A DNA stretch of 64,000 bases, taken from contig NZ_FOCT01000015.1 in the NCBI RefSeq assembly GCF_900110185.1, positions 1 to 64,000 on the forward strand. Direction: 5' to 3'. The notes beneath the pieces are model-generated. The model made no database searches. It saw only the letters and a list, made by a program, of their open reading frames with translations, and was not told the origin of the DNA. The stretch's first letter is position 1, and each line of letters begins with the position of its first letter. This document shows positions 33,409 to 42,448 of this stretch, in pieces. The position numbers and the translations under genes were made by a program. The DNA is from Nitrosospira multiformis (GTDB taxonomy: Bacteria > Pseudomonadota > Gammaproteobacteria > Burkholderiales > Nitrosomonadaceae).

Positions 33409-34717
33409 TTCCCCTCGGGTTCGCTCCCTTGTAGTCGAAAGCCTGGTACGGCCGGGCAAGGACCATGTCCTTCGTCACCGTGACGTTGAACCGATATCCC
33501 GGACGGATTTCAAGTGTTGGCGCAATATTCAGGTTCTTCGAGATCATCTGCGTGATCACGCGCCCGAGCTGTTGGCCCAGGGTTGCGCTCAACACGCTGC
33601 TCGTCGTGGGCGCGCCGAACGTGCCCGCCACCTGGTTCGTGCTCTGGCTCAAAGCCACTCCTGCGGAGATAGCCGACATCAGGATCGCGCTGCCAAAGAG
33701 CCGCGCATAGTGGTTGTTCACTTGGTCGGTGAAGCCCGCATAGCCAGCTGAATTGGAGCCTGGCATTGCGCCTATATCCATGGTCTTCCCATCCGGAAAA
33801 ACCAATCTCTGCCAGGCCACGAGCACGCTTGCCTGGCCGTAGGCCACTTCGCTCGAATACTCCCCTTCCAGTTTGGTGCCTTGCGGGATCAGGAGGTATT
33901 TTCCGGTGGCGGTATCGTATACGTCCTGGCTCACCTGTCCGAAGATCTTCCCCGGCAGGGAAGAATTGATGCCGGTAATCAGGGTTGCCGGGATGACGGA
34001 GGTGGTCAGCACTGTAAAGGCTGAGCGTGGCGGCGTGGCCCTGGAATCGAGTTTCCATCGATCTCCCCCTTCCCTGTTGTCGAATACCTTGATATCGTTC
34101 TGGTGTGCCTGGTCCTGCTGCGTTTGTCCTGCGTCCTCGTCATCCGGGGGCGCGACGATACCTACCCCTTTAAGCTGGGCCAGGCGCTCCTTGTACACGG
34201 CGGTAGGATCTGTGTTCGAAACCGGAACAGCCTGTGTCTTCGGTGCCTCCTGCGATGCGCGCCTCTGGATTTGCACTCCAGTTTTCGCCTTCAACGCCTC
34301 CTCGAACTGCTGCACTTTAACCTGCCGAATACGCTGCATTTCCTGCGTCTCGGGGGAAGCGGAGTGCCTTGCCGAAGGCAGATTGGCCTGCATGGGTGGC
34401 AGGTTAGGGTTCTCCGGGTAGCTGTTCTCATGGATTACTGGCTCGACTGCCGGGATCATCCCGCCCTTTTGCTCCCCTGCGATTTCATTGGCGAACATGG
34501 CCGCGTTGCTGCCTGCGGGGGTCTTCGCGGTCTCCTCCCTGTGCTTGGTTTTTGCCCGGTCCATCGCAACAAGCCCAATGACGATGAGGAAGATGGCGGC
34601 GGCCACCCCCAGCAGGTAGAGCGGCAGATCGTTGGCGCGGCGCACGCCCCATTTTGTCTGCAACCGGTTCGGGGAAGCGGAGGGAGACATGGGATCGTTC
34701 ATATCATTGCCCCCCAT
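33395..34717 (-). CDS. trbI: TrbI/VirB10-type channel scaffold
   Basis: About 440 residues. A short cytoplasmic part, one membrane helix (DLPLYLLGVAAAIFLIVIGL), a Pro/Gln-rich periplasmic linker and the C-terminal VirB10/TrbI beta-barrel domain (VIPATLITGINSSLPGKIFG; LIPQGTKLEGEYSSEVAYGQ; GYRFNVTVTKDMVL). It links both membranes and opens the outer-membrane pore. The start is uncertain: ATG at 34717 follows the trbH stop by 1 bp, and ATG at 34702 is equally possible with GGGGGG upstream. Confidence 0.9.
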   Translation of the reverse strand: MGGNDMNDPMSPSASPNRLQTKWGVRRANDLPLYLLGVAAAIFLIVIGLVAMDRAKTKHREETAKTPAGSNAAMFANEIAGEQKGGMIPAVEPVIHENSYPENPNLPPMQANLPSARHSASPETQEMQRIRQVKVQQFEEALKAKTGVQIQRRASQEAPKTQAVPVSNTDPTAVYKERLAQLKGVGIVAPPDDEDAGQTQQDQAHQNDIKVFDNREGGDRWKLDSRATPPRSAFTVLTTSVIPATLITGINSSLPGKIFGQVSQDVYDTATGKYLLIPQGTKLEGEYSSEVAYGQASVLVAWQRLVFPDGKTMDIGAMPGSNSAGYAGFTDQVNNHYARLFGSAILMSAISAGVALSQSTNQVAGTFGAPTTSSVLSATLGQQLGRVITQMISKNLNIAPTLEIRPGYRFNVTVTKDMVLARPYQAFDYKGANPRGNANG

Positions 34718-34718
34718 G

Positions 34719-35264
34719 TCATTGCCCCCTGTAGGTCCAGGCGCCCGCGGCCGCGACACCCCTGGAATCCGGAAGGTAGGCGCGTGACAGGTAGGCATCC
34801 CCCACCTTCAACGTAATGGTATGAAGCGTGCCGTGCTCCGGAGTATCGAGGATATAGGAGAGAGCTATCCCCTGCCCTGCTGCCAGTGGGGTCGGTAGGG
34901 CCACCGGAGTTTCCATGCCCCGGACTTGGGGCTCATCCGATTGGCCGCCCGGTTTCTGCTGGAATCCGGCGAATGTGTCAGCAAAAAAAACTCTTTTTGT
35001 CTTCACGGTTTCCGAGACTGCGTAGCCTTTTGTGCGAAGCTTCACGGCCAGCACTTCTCCGAACTCCTTCGGTTCAGCCACGATCAGGTTGAACTGCGTT
35101 TTCGCGGGCGGATAGAGCTGTGCTAACTGGTTGGTGGCGTCCAGTGCAATCCTGTCGTCGGCAAGTTGGTTGCGATTTTGCTGTCGGGTTTCCTGCAGGC
35201 TGGCGCAACTGGCAAGGACAAAAGTAAGGACGAGGCAAAGAAGCAATGGAATCAAGCTGCGCAT
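34719..35264 (-). CDS. trbH: TrbH-like outer-membrane lipoprotein
   Basis: 181 residues from the ATG at 35264, overlapping the trbG end region, with GGAAGTGAG as ribosome site. The lipobox is LASC (LVLTFVLASC). The mature part contains TNQLAQLYPPAKTQFNLIVA and a C-terminal beta region. TrbH takes the VirB7-like place between trbG and trbI in IncP plasmids. The frame is open well upstream inside trbG but only in shadow sequence. Confidence 0.85.
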   Translation of the reverse strand: MRSLIPLLLCLVLTFVLASCASLQETRQQNRNQLADDRIALDATNQLAQLYPPAKTQFNLIVAEPKEFGEVLAVKLRTKGYAVSETVKTKRVFFADTFAGFQQKPGGQSDEPQVRGMETPVALPTPLAAGQGIALSYILDTPEHGTLHTITLKVGDAYLSRAYLPDSRGVAAAGAWTYRGQ

Positions 35265-35265
35265 C

Positions 35266-36468
35266 TCACTTCCCCCGCCTGATGGTGACGCGGTCCTGGC
35301 TGGAGCCCACCCCCGCCACCAATATCGCCTTGTCGAAGATGCTGTCCACGATGAAGCGGTCGTTCTGCAGGCGGTAGTTGACCTGCACCGATTCCTCATC
35401 CGTGAAGAAGCCCCCATCTTTGCGCACCACGAGCAGGATCGGGGCCTCATGCTGGCTTAGGGTTCCCGGCATCTGGATGATGGTCTTCACCCCGTCGTTA
35501 TAAACCCGCAACGGCTTCCATCGCGCAGCCTGCCCTTCGATCGTGTAATCGAAGTCGAGGTTTCCCAGGTATTCCCCGGTGCCCGGCATGACCTGGTTGT
35601 CATGGGCGGTCCTCTCCTCGCGCCTGATTTTCTCCCACTTGGCCATGGCCTCTTCCGGGTAGGTGAAGGCCACGCGCGGCATGAATTCCGTGCGGTGCGA
35701 GCGCAGTCTCAGGTGATAGGTGCGCCGGTCGGTGGTGACGATCAAGGAGGTCTCCAGTCCCGTGTCCATCGGCTTGATGATGAGGTGCTGGACTTCCATC
35801 CTGCCGGAACCGGTGACGGCCGGTTCCACCGTCCAGCGGGCCGTGTCGCCCAGGTGCAGGGAATTGACCTGCTCGCCCGGCTGCAGCTCCACGTCGCATA
35901 CCTGCAAAACGGCACAGATAATGCTCGGCTGGGTTGCCCCATAGAGAAAGCGGATGGTGCCATCCCCTCCGATCACGGGCTTTACCCCTTGGGTCGAGGC
36001 CCCCGCCTTCCATTTTTTGGCCAGGGCCAGGACTGCGCGCTCCTGCGGCGTCAGCTTGATCTCCGGATTGCTGAAGTGCAGGGCCTGAGGGGATGTGGCG
36101 TCCGATGGAGTTGGCAAATCCGGCACCGAGGCAACCGGTATGGGGAGCATCGGCGGCGCGGGAGGTGTGGGGTGCACAGAGGATATAGAAGCGGCGGCAG
36201 GCGGGCCGGCCGGCACGTTTCCGGGAGCGGATTGTGGCGCCGGCAGCTTGTCCTGGCCGGCAGGGATATAGCCTGCCGTCCTGGGTAGCTGGGGCGGCTG
36301 GGGCGGCTGGAATGATTGCTGCGGCAACGGCAATTCAGACGGCTGCTGCTGCTGCAGGGTATTGTTGGCAATCGCCGCGGTGACCGCGACAAGCGGCAGG
36401 CCTGCCGCGATCGCCACTGCCAGCCTGGTCGGGAAAAACATCGGGGAAAACTGCAAGGGAATTTTCAT
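35266..36468 (-). CDS. trbG: TrbG/VirB9-type outer-membrane complex protein
   Basis: 400 residues. A signal peptide or membrane anchor (RLAVAIAAGLPLVAVTAAIA) is followed by a Pro/Gln-rich linker to about 120, longer than usual. The CagX/VirB9 domain follows: IRFLYGATQPSIICAVLQVC, HLIIKPMDTGLETSLIVTTD, LDFDYTIEGQAARWKPLRVY and DDRFIVDSIF-like text. With TrbH and TrbI it forms the outer-membrane core. Confidence 0.9.
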   Translation of the reverse strand: MKIPLQFSPMFFPTRLAVAIAAGLPLVAVTAAIANNTLQQQQPSELPLPQQSFQPPQPPQLPRTAGYIPAGQDKLPAPQSAPGNVPAGPPAAASISSVHPTPPAPPMLPIPVASVPDLPTPSDATSPQALHFSNPEIKLTPQERAVLALAKKWKAGASTQGVKPVIGGDGTIRFLYGATQPSIICAVLQVCDVELQPGEQVNSLHLGDTARWTVEPAVTGSGRMEVQHLIIKPMDTGLETSLIVTTDRRTYHLRLRSHRTEFMPRVAFTYPEEAMAKWEKIRREERTAHDNQVMPGTGEYLGNLDFDYTIEGQAARWKPLRVYNDGVKTIIQMPGTLSQHEAPILLVVRKDGGFFTDEESVQVNYRLQNDRFIVDSIFDKAILVAGVGSSQDRVTIRRGK

Positions 36469-36484
36469 GGGAGCTTAGAGGTTC

Positions 36485-37270
36485 CTAGAGTTGTCTCGAC
36501 CAGGCAAAATCGCTGACATAAATGCCAAGCGGGTTGTTGCGCAGCTGCGCCTCGCTGATGTCAGGTGACGGTTCCGCCACATACACCGTGACGAGTGCCC
36601 TCATGCGGTAACTGTTCTTCACGATCCCCTGCCGGTCACGCACGGTCTCCGTCCAGTCGGCCTGCCAGGTCTGGGGGGATTGGGCGATCACCGAGACGAT
36701 CTCGGTGCTCACCATCTCGCGTTCCGCGCGCCTGAAGGGACTGGCTTCGGGCCTGCCATTCATGAATTCATTCATCTTGGCGGTGGCCGGATCCTCAGGC
36801 GAGAGCATCGCGTACACCCCGAAGATGGCCTTCCGTTGCAGAGCAACATCCGGGGTGACCATGCGCGCCTGCTGGATAAAGGCGGCGACTGCCGCATGGA
36901 CGATGCGCGCATCCACTTCCTGCGCGCGATCGACGGAGGCCACCGCCAGAGTCTGGCCGAGCTTGTCCACTTCCACCACGTAGGGGATGAATTTCGCCTG
37001 GCTGCCAATGTGGATGACGCCGCCCACGGCTGCCAGGGCAATCAGGAGCGACAGGAGCCCCAGCATCTGCCAGTTCCTGCGCGAGGCTGCCATGTCGCCC
37101 ATATGCTCGTTCCAGGTGCGCCGCGCCGACAGATAAGGATTCTCCTCCTCCCCTGCCCGCCTCCCGTCGGCGATCAGCACATCCGCCTGGCGTTCGTCCT
37201 CGCCTTGGCCTTTCCTCCAGATGAGCGTTCTCATCCTCCGCATCACCCCAGCACCCGCACTCAGACTCAT
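36485..37270 (-). CDS. trbF: TrbF/VirB8-type assembly protein
   Basis: 261 residues. ATG at 37270 overlaps the trbE stop (ATGA). A cytoplasmic N-terminus with NPYLSARRTWNEHMGD is followed by one helix (MLGLLSLLIALAAVGGVIHI) and a VirB8-like NTF2-fold periplasmic domain (FIPYVVEVDKLGQTLAVASV; NSYRMRALVTVYVAEPS). It nucleates inner-membrane assembly of the secretion channel. Confidence 0.9.
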   Translation of the reverse strand: MSLSAGAGVMRRMRTLIWRKGQGEDERQADVLIADGRRAGEEENPYLSARRTWNEHMGDMAASRRNWQMLGLLSLLIALAAVGGVIHIGSQAKFIPYVVEVDKLGQTLAVASVDRAQEVDARIVHAAVAAFIQQARMVTPDVALQRKAIFGVYAMLSPEDPATAKMNEFMNGRPEASPFRRAEREMVSTEIVSVIAQSPQTWQADWTETVRDRQGIVKNSYRMRALVTVYVAEPSPDISEAQLRNNPLGIYVSDFAWSRQL

Positions 37271-39945
37271 GTCGCTATTGCCTCCCTGCCGTGTTCATTC
37301 ACGCAAGCCGCCAGATAGTCGTTCAGATCGAGTCCCCGCAGGGCAAGCCACTCGCGCACCCAATGCTCTCCATGCAGCACTTCCAGTGCCTGGATCGCCG
37401 CAATCGATTCCTTGTCGGTGCTGCCAAGAAACGCCAAGGCGAGTGGCCCCAGGGCAAGCTCGTAGAGCCGCCGCCCGAGCTCCGACACATAGTAGTACTG
37501 GCGTTTAGGTGTTGCTGTTGCCAGGATCTCGATCTGCCGGTCGTTCAACCCCATGCGCCGGTAGAGTGCCGCGGTATCCTGGTCTCTCGCATACACGTTC
37601 GGCAGGAAAATCTTGGTCGCGGTCGACTCCAGGATCACATCGAGAATGCCGGAATTGGCGGCGTCGGAGAGGCTTTGCGTTGCCATCAGAACCGTGCAGT
37701 TGGCTTTTCTCAAGACTTTCAGCCATTCCCTGATCTTGGCGCGGAAGACCGGGTGGCCAAGCATGATCCACGCTTCATCCAGCACGATCATGGCAGGCTG
37801 GCCACGGAGGGACCTTTCGATGCGGCGAAAGAGGTACAGGAGCACCGGCAGCGCATAGCGGTCGCCCAGATTCATCAGTTCCTCGATTTCGAACACGGTG
37901 AAATCCGTAAGTGACAACCCGTCTTCCTCCGCGTCGAGCAAATGGCCCATGCTGCCTTCCACCGTATAGACCTTGAGCGCCTCGCGTATGGGTTCGTCCT
38001 GGATCAGGGTGTAGAACTCGGAGAGCGTCTTCGAGCCGCTCCCGTGCATGCTCGTGATCGCAAGCCCGATCTCGTTCCTCTGTGCGGGTGTGGTGACCAG
38101 TCCGTTCAATGCCAGGAGCGCATCGATCCATTCCATGGCCCAGGCGCGGTCGCCCTGGGAGGCCAGGAATTGCAGGGGACAGAACGATAGCGATAGCGAC
38201 AGGCCTGTGTTCTGCTGTTTGCCGGAATGACTGGCCGAGCGCGTGCCGGAATGCGCCTCTGCGTGCGCATCGGAGTGCGTGTGAGTGTGAGTGTCGGCCG
38301 CGATAGTGAAGTGATCGCCGCCCGTGGCGCTGCACAGCGGGTAGAGCGACATCCCCTTGTCAAAGCAGAAGATCGACATGCCGCGGTAGCGGCGCGCCTG
38401 CGCGATGAGGGCGCCAAGCAGTGTCGATTTGCCCGCTCCGGTGGGGCCGAATACCAGCGCATGGCCGACATCGCGCACATGGGTGTTGAGCCGGAACACG
38501 GTCGAGCCCTGTGTCACGCAATGCATGAGTGCTGGCGAATGCGGCGGATACATGGGACAAGGGGCATCCGCTTGGCCCGTCCAGATAGCGGAAGTGGGCA
38601 GCAGATCCGCCAGGTTCATGGTATTCATGAGCGGCCGGCGCACGTTCTCGACCCCATGACCCGGGAGGCTGCCCAGATAGGCTTCCATCGTGTTCAACGT
38701 TTCGATCCGGGCCGTGAAGCCCAAGGCGTTGATCGCCTTTTCCAGGCGCAGGGCAAGGGCTTCGAGCTCGTCGCGACTCTCATCCATCAGCACCACGACA
38801 CTGGTGTAATACCCCTGCGCCACGGCGCCACTGTTGATCTCGGCAACGGCAGCCTCGGCATCGGCCACCATCGACATCGCGTCCTGGTCCACCATGCCGG
38901 TATGGGTGTTGAACACCTGGTCGAAGAAGCCGCGTATCTTCTGCCGCCACTTGCGGCGGTATTTGTCGAGATGGGCCACTGCTTCATGCGGGTCCATGAA
39001 GATGAAGCGCGTGGACCAGCGGTACTCGCAGGCAAGCTCAGACAAGGCTGAGAGGATGCCGGGACAGGATTCCATCGGGAATCCCTCGATGGCGACCACC
39101 CGCAGGAACTTGGCTCCGATCCTCGGCACCACTCCCGGCCACAGTTCCTGGCCGCCCAGGAGCATGTCGAGATACATGGGGTTGTTCGGCAGCTGCACCG
39201 GATGGCTCAGGCCGGTCACGCAATACTGCAGCCAGCGCAGGAAATCGTCATGCCTCAATTCCCGCCCCTCCTCGCTCACCACGCCTCTCGCCTTCAAGCG
39301 CTCAAGCGTTATAGCAGCCGACAGGCGTGCCTCGATCGTTGCGCAGTCGCGCTTGAAGTCCTCGATGAGACTTCGGGTTCGGGCCTTGTGATCGGCAGGG
39401 GCGGCCTCGTCGTCGAACATGAGTTCCACGAACTTCCTCTGCACGAGCAGCGGCGGAAACCAGGTCACTGTCAGCACGAAGTAGCCTTCGAACATCGTGC
39501 CCATCCGCTCGAAGAGCTGCCGGCGCTCTTCATCGATCGCTTCAGTGACAGGATCGGGAAAGTGCGAGCGGGAACGCTGCGGATAATGGGGTGCGGGTCT
39601 CCTTACCGCATCGACATGGATCATCCAGCCGGCTCCCAGGCTGCTTAAGGCCTGGTTGATGCGGAAGGAGACGAGATTGCGCTGCTCCTCGCTGGCACTC
39701 GCGTTATCTTCTCCCCGGTACATCCAGGCCGCCATGAAGGCGCCGTTCTTGCCGACGATGACGCCATCGTCGACGCAAGCGGCGTAATTCAGGAGATCGG
39801 CAAAGCCGGCTTGCCTGTCACGGTGGTGACTCAGGCGCCGCGCCTTCTCCGCATCCCTCAGACGACCATACAGGAGGGCGAGAAACAGGGTTCCGGTCGC
39901 GGCAACAAGCAGGGTGATGAAGCCCAGCAGCGATGTGGCATTCAT
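37267..39945 (-). CDS. trbE: TrbE/VirB4-type conjugation ATPase with a His-rich insertion
   Basis: 892 residues from ATG at 39945, which overlaps the trbD stop (ATGA). One or two N-terminal membrane segments (LLGFITLLVAATGTLFLALL). A CagE/VirB4 N-terminal domain is followed by the motor domain with Walker A GPTGAGKST at 500-508 and Walker B MIVLDEAW near 719-726. Between them, at about 551-577, lies an insertion rich in His/Ser/Ala (DTHTHTHSDAHAEAHSG). The enzyme powers pilus biogenesis and DNA transfer. Confidence 0.92.
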   Translation of the reverse strand: MNATSLLGFITLLVAATGTLFLALLYGRLRDAEKARRLSHHRDRQAGFADLLNYAACVDDGVIVGKNGAFMAAWMYRGEDNASASEEQRNLVSFRINQALSSLGAGWMIHVDAVRRPAPHYPQRSRSHFPDPVTEAIDEERRQLFERMGTMFEGYFVLTVTWFPPLLVQRKFVELMFDDEAAPADHKARTRSLIEDFKRDCATIEARLSAAITLERLKARGVVSEEGRELRHDDFLRWLQYCVTGLSHPVQLPNNPMYLDMLLGGQELWPGVVPRIGAKFLRVVAIEGFPMESCPGILSALSELACEYRWSTRFIFMDPHEAVAHLDKYRRKWRQKIRGFFDQVFNTHTGMVDQDAMSMVADAEAAVAEINSGAVAQGYYTSVVVLMDESRDELEALALRLEKAINALGFTARIETLNTMEAYLGSLPGHGVENVRRPLMNTMNLADLLPTSAIWTGQADAPCPMYPPHSPALMHCVTQGSTVFRLNTHVRDVGHALVFGPTGAGKSTLLGALIAQARRYRGMSIFCFDKGMSLYPLCSATGGDHFTIAADTHTHTHSDAHAEAHSGTRSASHSGKQQNTGLSLSLSFCPLQFLASQGDRAWAMEWIDALLALNGLVTTPAQRNEIGLAITSMHGSGSKTLSEFYTLIQDEPIREALKVYTVEGSMGHLLDAEEDGLSLTDFTVFEIEELMNLGDRYALPVLLYLFRRIERSLRGQPAMIVLDEAWIMLGHPVFRAKIREWLKVLRKANCTVLMATQSLSDAANSGILDVILESTATKIFLPNVYARDQDTAALYRRMGLNDRQIEILATATPKRQYYYVSELGRRLYELALGPLALAFLGSTDKESIAAIQALEVLHGEHWVREWLALRGLDLNDYLAACVNEHGREAIAT

Positions 39946-40253
39946 CGATAGTGCCACTCCTGGGAGTTGGTGTTCTCGCGGAAGGGCGTGGCGCGCGGCG
40001 GGTAATAGGCCTTGTAGCTCCTGCTGCGCCACCACACCAAAATCATTCTCGGATCGTGCTTTGCCATCAGGCGCAGGAGATACAGTCCAACCACCCAGAA
40101 GGCGACACCGACAATGGCTGCGCGCAGTTCCTGCGCATTGAAAACCAGGGCGGAGCAGACGATGCCCAACATCGCCACGCATACGCGGTCGCCGCCTAAG
40201 AGCAGATTGTGGCGGTGGCCAATGCGCCGGATGGGAATCCTACGCAGCGCCAT
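39942..40253 (-). CDS. trbD: TrbD/VirB3-type membrane protein
   Basis: 103 residues. ATG at 40253 has GGGGAGGGGAG upstream and overlaps the end of trbC. The layout is VirB3-like: a basic start ([20 protein letters not shown]), two hydrophobic stretches ([33 protein letters not shown]) and [18 protein letters not shown], a TrbD signature. It partners TrbE. Confidence 0.88.
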   Translation of the reverse strand: MALRRIPIRRIGHRHNLLLGGDRVCVAMLGIVCSALVFNAQELRAAIVGVAFWVVGLYLLRLMAKHDPRMILVWWRSRSYKAYYPPRATPFRENTNSQEWHYR

Positions 40254-40659
40254 GACTCCCCTCCCCTGCTTTCGCAGCAGCAATTCCGGGAGATTCAACC
40301 GCCTCATTCGCGGCGATCTCGGCACCCCGTCCGAAGAAATTGCTCATCATGTTCTGCGCGCCCACCAGGAAGGCCAGGACCAGCACGATGAACACCAGGG
40401 TTCGAAAGAAGCCGCTCAAGTCTCCTCCCATCACAAGTGCCCCTCCAGCCACTACAATGCCGACCATGGACAGCGTGAAGGCCACGGGGCCTGTCACCGA
40501 GTTGCGCAGGTTCATGAGCCAGCTCTCGTAGGGGAGCGTCCCGCCAATGCCCTCGGATGCATGGGCCTGGCCCGAGACGGCAAGAAAGAAGACGGCGAGG
40601 AGACAAGCAAAGGCCAGGATGGAGGATGTTCCACGTGAAAAAGATGTAATGATTCTCAT
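40240..40659 (-). CDS. trbC: TrbC/VirB2-type propilin, predicted cyclic
   Basis: 139 residues. The signal peptide ends AHA before Ser35, and two membrane helices follow. FFGRG precedes AEIA at 113-116. RK2 TrbC is cut after its signal, loses a C-terminal AEIA and is joined head to tail by TraF. Both sites are visible here, giving a Ser35-Gly112 ring of 78 residues, the length known for RK2. The tail beyond AEIA would be removed first. It lies 3 bp after trbB. Confidence 0.9.
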   Translation of the reverse strand: MRIITSFSRGTSSILAFACLLAVFFLAVSGQAHASEGIGGTLPYESWLMNLRNSVTGPVAFTLSMVGIVVAGGALVMGGDLSGFFRTLVFIVLVLAFLVGAQNMMSNFFGRGAEIAANEAVESPGIAAAKAGEGSHGAA

Positions 40660-40662
40660 TTC

Positions 40663-41628
40663 TTACTCCCTGAAAGTTGTGGTCAAGTAATGGCCGCTCT
40701 CAAAGCCTGAAACCTCGAGGATTTCCTCGACCCTGCGGCCAGTAGTAGTACGCGTGATATGCACGATCAAATGTGCTGCTTCGCCGATCAGAGGCTCGAT
40801 CGGCCGGGGCGAGTCGGGATGCATGCTGATGAGGAGTGCGAGCCTCGATAAGGCGGCTCTTGCGCTGTTGGCGTGCAGAGTAGCTACCCCGCCCTCGTGG
40901 CCGGTGTTCCAGGCCATGAGCAGGTCGAGTGCTTCAGGCCCCCTCACCTCCCCCACGATGATGCGGTCGGGCCGCATGCGCAGCGTCGCGCGCACGAGTC
41001 TCGTCATGCTCACTTCCGCCGAGGTGTGGTACTGGACATGGTTGTGCGCGGTGCACTGGATTTCGCCCGTGTCCTCGATGATGACAACGCGCGTCAAGGG
41101 TTCGATTTCGATCAGGTGGTTGAGGATGGCGTTGACGAGGGTGGTCTTGCCCGAGCCTGTGCCGCCGGAGACGAGGATGTTGGAGCGGGAGGCGACAGCT
41201 GATTTGATGCGCCCGCATTGCGCGGAGCTCATGATCCCGGCCGCTACATAATCATCGAGCGTGAAGACTGCGACTGCGCGCTTTCTGATGGCGAATACGG
41301 CTGACGGGACTACGGGTGGAATCTGGCCGGCAAAGCGCGAATTGTCCAGTGGGAATTCGCACTCGATGGTGGGGCTGTGGCGCGTGAGTTCGCGCCCGTG
41401 CATGCCCGCGACGTTGCGGATGACGCTTTGCGCCAGCCCTGCTTCCATGGTGCCGAAACAGCGCATCGACTCGCCCAGGCGTTCCTGCCACAGCCTGCCG
41501 TCGGCATTGAGCATGAGCTCGATGGTGCGCGGATCGTGGAGGGCGGCCAGGAAATCTGGGCCGAGATCGCGCTCGAGCTTTTCTGCAGCGCGACTATTGA
41601 TTGAGGCAAATTCCGCGGACGGTTTCAT
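40663..41628 (-). CDS. trbB: TrbB/VirB11-type traffic ATPase
   Basis: 321 residues from ATG at 41628, with GGAAAAG upstream; a TTG lies 4 codons earlier. Walker A GGTGSGKT at 155-162, an Asp box VVIIEDTGEIQC, a LRMRPDRIIVGEVRG Walker B-like region and GHEGGVATLHANSA His box. It is a hexameric ATPase at the base of the channel. As the first gene of the trb operon, it sits behind a TrbA-type operator at 41670-41683. Confidence 0.93.
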   Translation of the reverse strand: MKPSAEFASINSRAAEKLERDLGPDFLAALHDPRTIELMLNADGRLWQERLGESMRCFGTMEAGLAQSVIRNVAGMHGRELTRHSPTIECEFPLDNSRFAGQIPPVVPSAVFAIRKRAVAVFTLDDYVAAGIMSSAQCGRIKSAVASRSNILVSGGTGSGKTTLVNAILNHLIEIEPLTRVVIIEDTGEIQCTAHNHVQYHTSAEVSMTRLVRATLRMRPDRIIVGEVRGPEALDLLMAWNTGHEGGVATLHANSARAALSRLALLISMHPDSPRPIEPLIGEAAHLIVHITRTTTGRRVEEILEVSGFESGHYLTTTFRE

Positions 41629-41669
41629 CAGCTTTTCCAATTCTGATGTTTATCATCGTATTGCCGTGG

Positions 41670-41683
41670 TACGATATAACGAA
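41670..41683. promoter_or_regulatory. TrbA-type operator upstream of trbB
   Basis: TACGATATAACGAA, one mismatch from the perfect palindromic form at 44255 and 48406. It is flanked by GTATTGCC (41658-41665) / GGCAATAC (41695-41702), an outer inverted repeat. It lies 42 bp before the trbB ATG. Confidence 0.6.
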
Positions 41684-41778
41684 TCTAGAGTTATGGCAAT
41701 ACTATTTATCGTATTTCATGAAAAAGGCCTTGGAATACGAATTGGAAAAGGAAATTTGGGGTTGTAGAACCTTTGGAT

Positions 41779-42186
41779 TTAGCGGACGGTCGCTTTTTTC
41801 TTTGGGGAAGCCTGTTCTCGTAACCTTTTGCGATTGACCTCATCCCATTCCTCCACGAGGAACGCTTGATAGTCAGTCAATATTGCAGAGATTCGTTGGT
41901 ATCCTTGAGGAAGGCTCTGGAGGGCCTTCCCACCCGCCAGTTCGTTCAGCGCTTCTCGATCCAAGTCGGTGGACTCAAGAAGCGTGGGCAAGGGTGTTTC
42001 CAGCGCTACGGCAATTGCCTCCATAGTTCGAAGAGAAGGGTTAGCCCTTCCGTTTGCAAGATCTGAAATGAACGATGTCGACACACCCGATCGTTCAGCC
42101 AACTCCTCTTGTGTCATGCGCCGCTCATCCAGGACGCGAAGAATATTGGTAAAGAAAATTTGGTGATAGAAGGAGGATATCGGCAT
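41779..42186 (-). CDS. trbA: TrbA-like HTH (XRE) repressor
   Basis: 135 residues. An XRE helix-turn-helix (MTQEELAERSGVSTSFISDL, then ANGRANPSLRTMEAIAVAL) at about 24-78, then a C-terminal regulatory tail. In RK2, trbA precedes trbB in the same way and coordinates transfer and maintenance genes. Four matching palindromes in this window sit where TrbA would act. A KorB-like operator touches its ATG. Confidence 0.8.
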   Translation of the reverse strand: MPISSFYHQIFFTNILRVLDERRMTQEELAERSGVSTSFISDLANGRANPSLRTMEAIAVALETPLPTLLESTDLDREALNELAGGKALQSLPQGYQRISAILTDYQAFLVEEWDEVNRKRLREQASPKKKATVR

Positions 42187-42199
42187 TTTAGCTGCTAAA
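42187..42199. promoter_or_regulatory. KorB-like operator at trbA
   Basis: TTTAGCTGCTAAA, palindromic apart from its central base. The known RK2 KorB site is TTTAGC(G/C)GCTAAA; only the central base differs. It starts one base upstream of the trbA ATG, so bound KorB would cover the ribosome-binding region. Confidence 0.6.
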
Positions 42200-42351
42200 A
42201 ATTAATTGTTATTGTTTAGGAATATCAGCATTCGGTTGTAGCTTATGAGTAATTAAGTAGCACTGTCAATAAACTATTAAACTGCTTATGTACTTGTATT
42301 TTAAAAATATCCTTTTCTTTCTTTGAGGAAAATTATGACATCATGAATATC

Positions 42352-42365
42352 TACGATTTATCGAA
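42352..42365. promoter_or_regulatory. TrbA-type operator upstream of repA
   Basis: TACGATTTATCGAA, one mismatch from the consensus palindrome. It lies 84 bp before the repA ATG in the divergent trbA-repA promoter region. Confidence 0.55.
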
Positions 42366-42448
42366 TTTACTAAGGTGTGGTGGTAAGCTATTTGACGTTA
42401 CAATGCAGCTTCAGGGGTTGGATGATATTTCCAAGGGGAACGACAACA

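Noticed and set aside
38227..39051. 274-codon plus-strand frame opposite trbE
   Set aside because: His/Arg-rich shadow of the trbE coding strand, no family.
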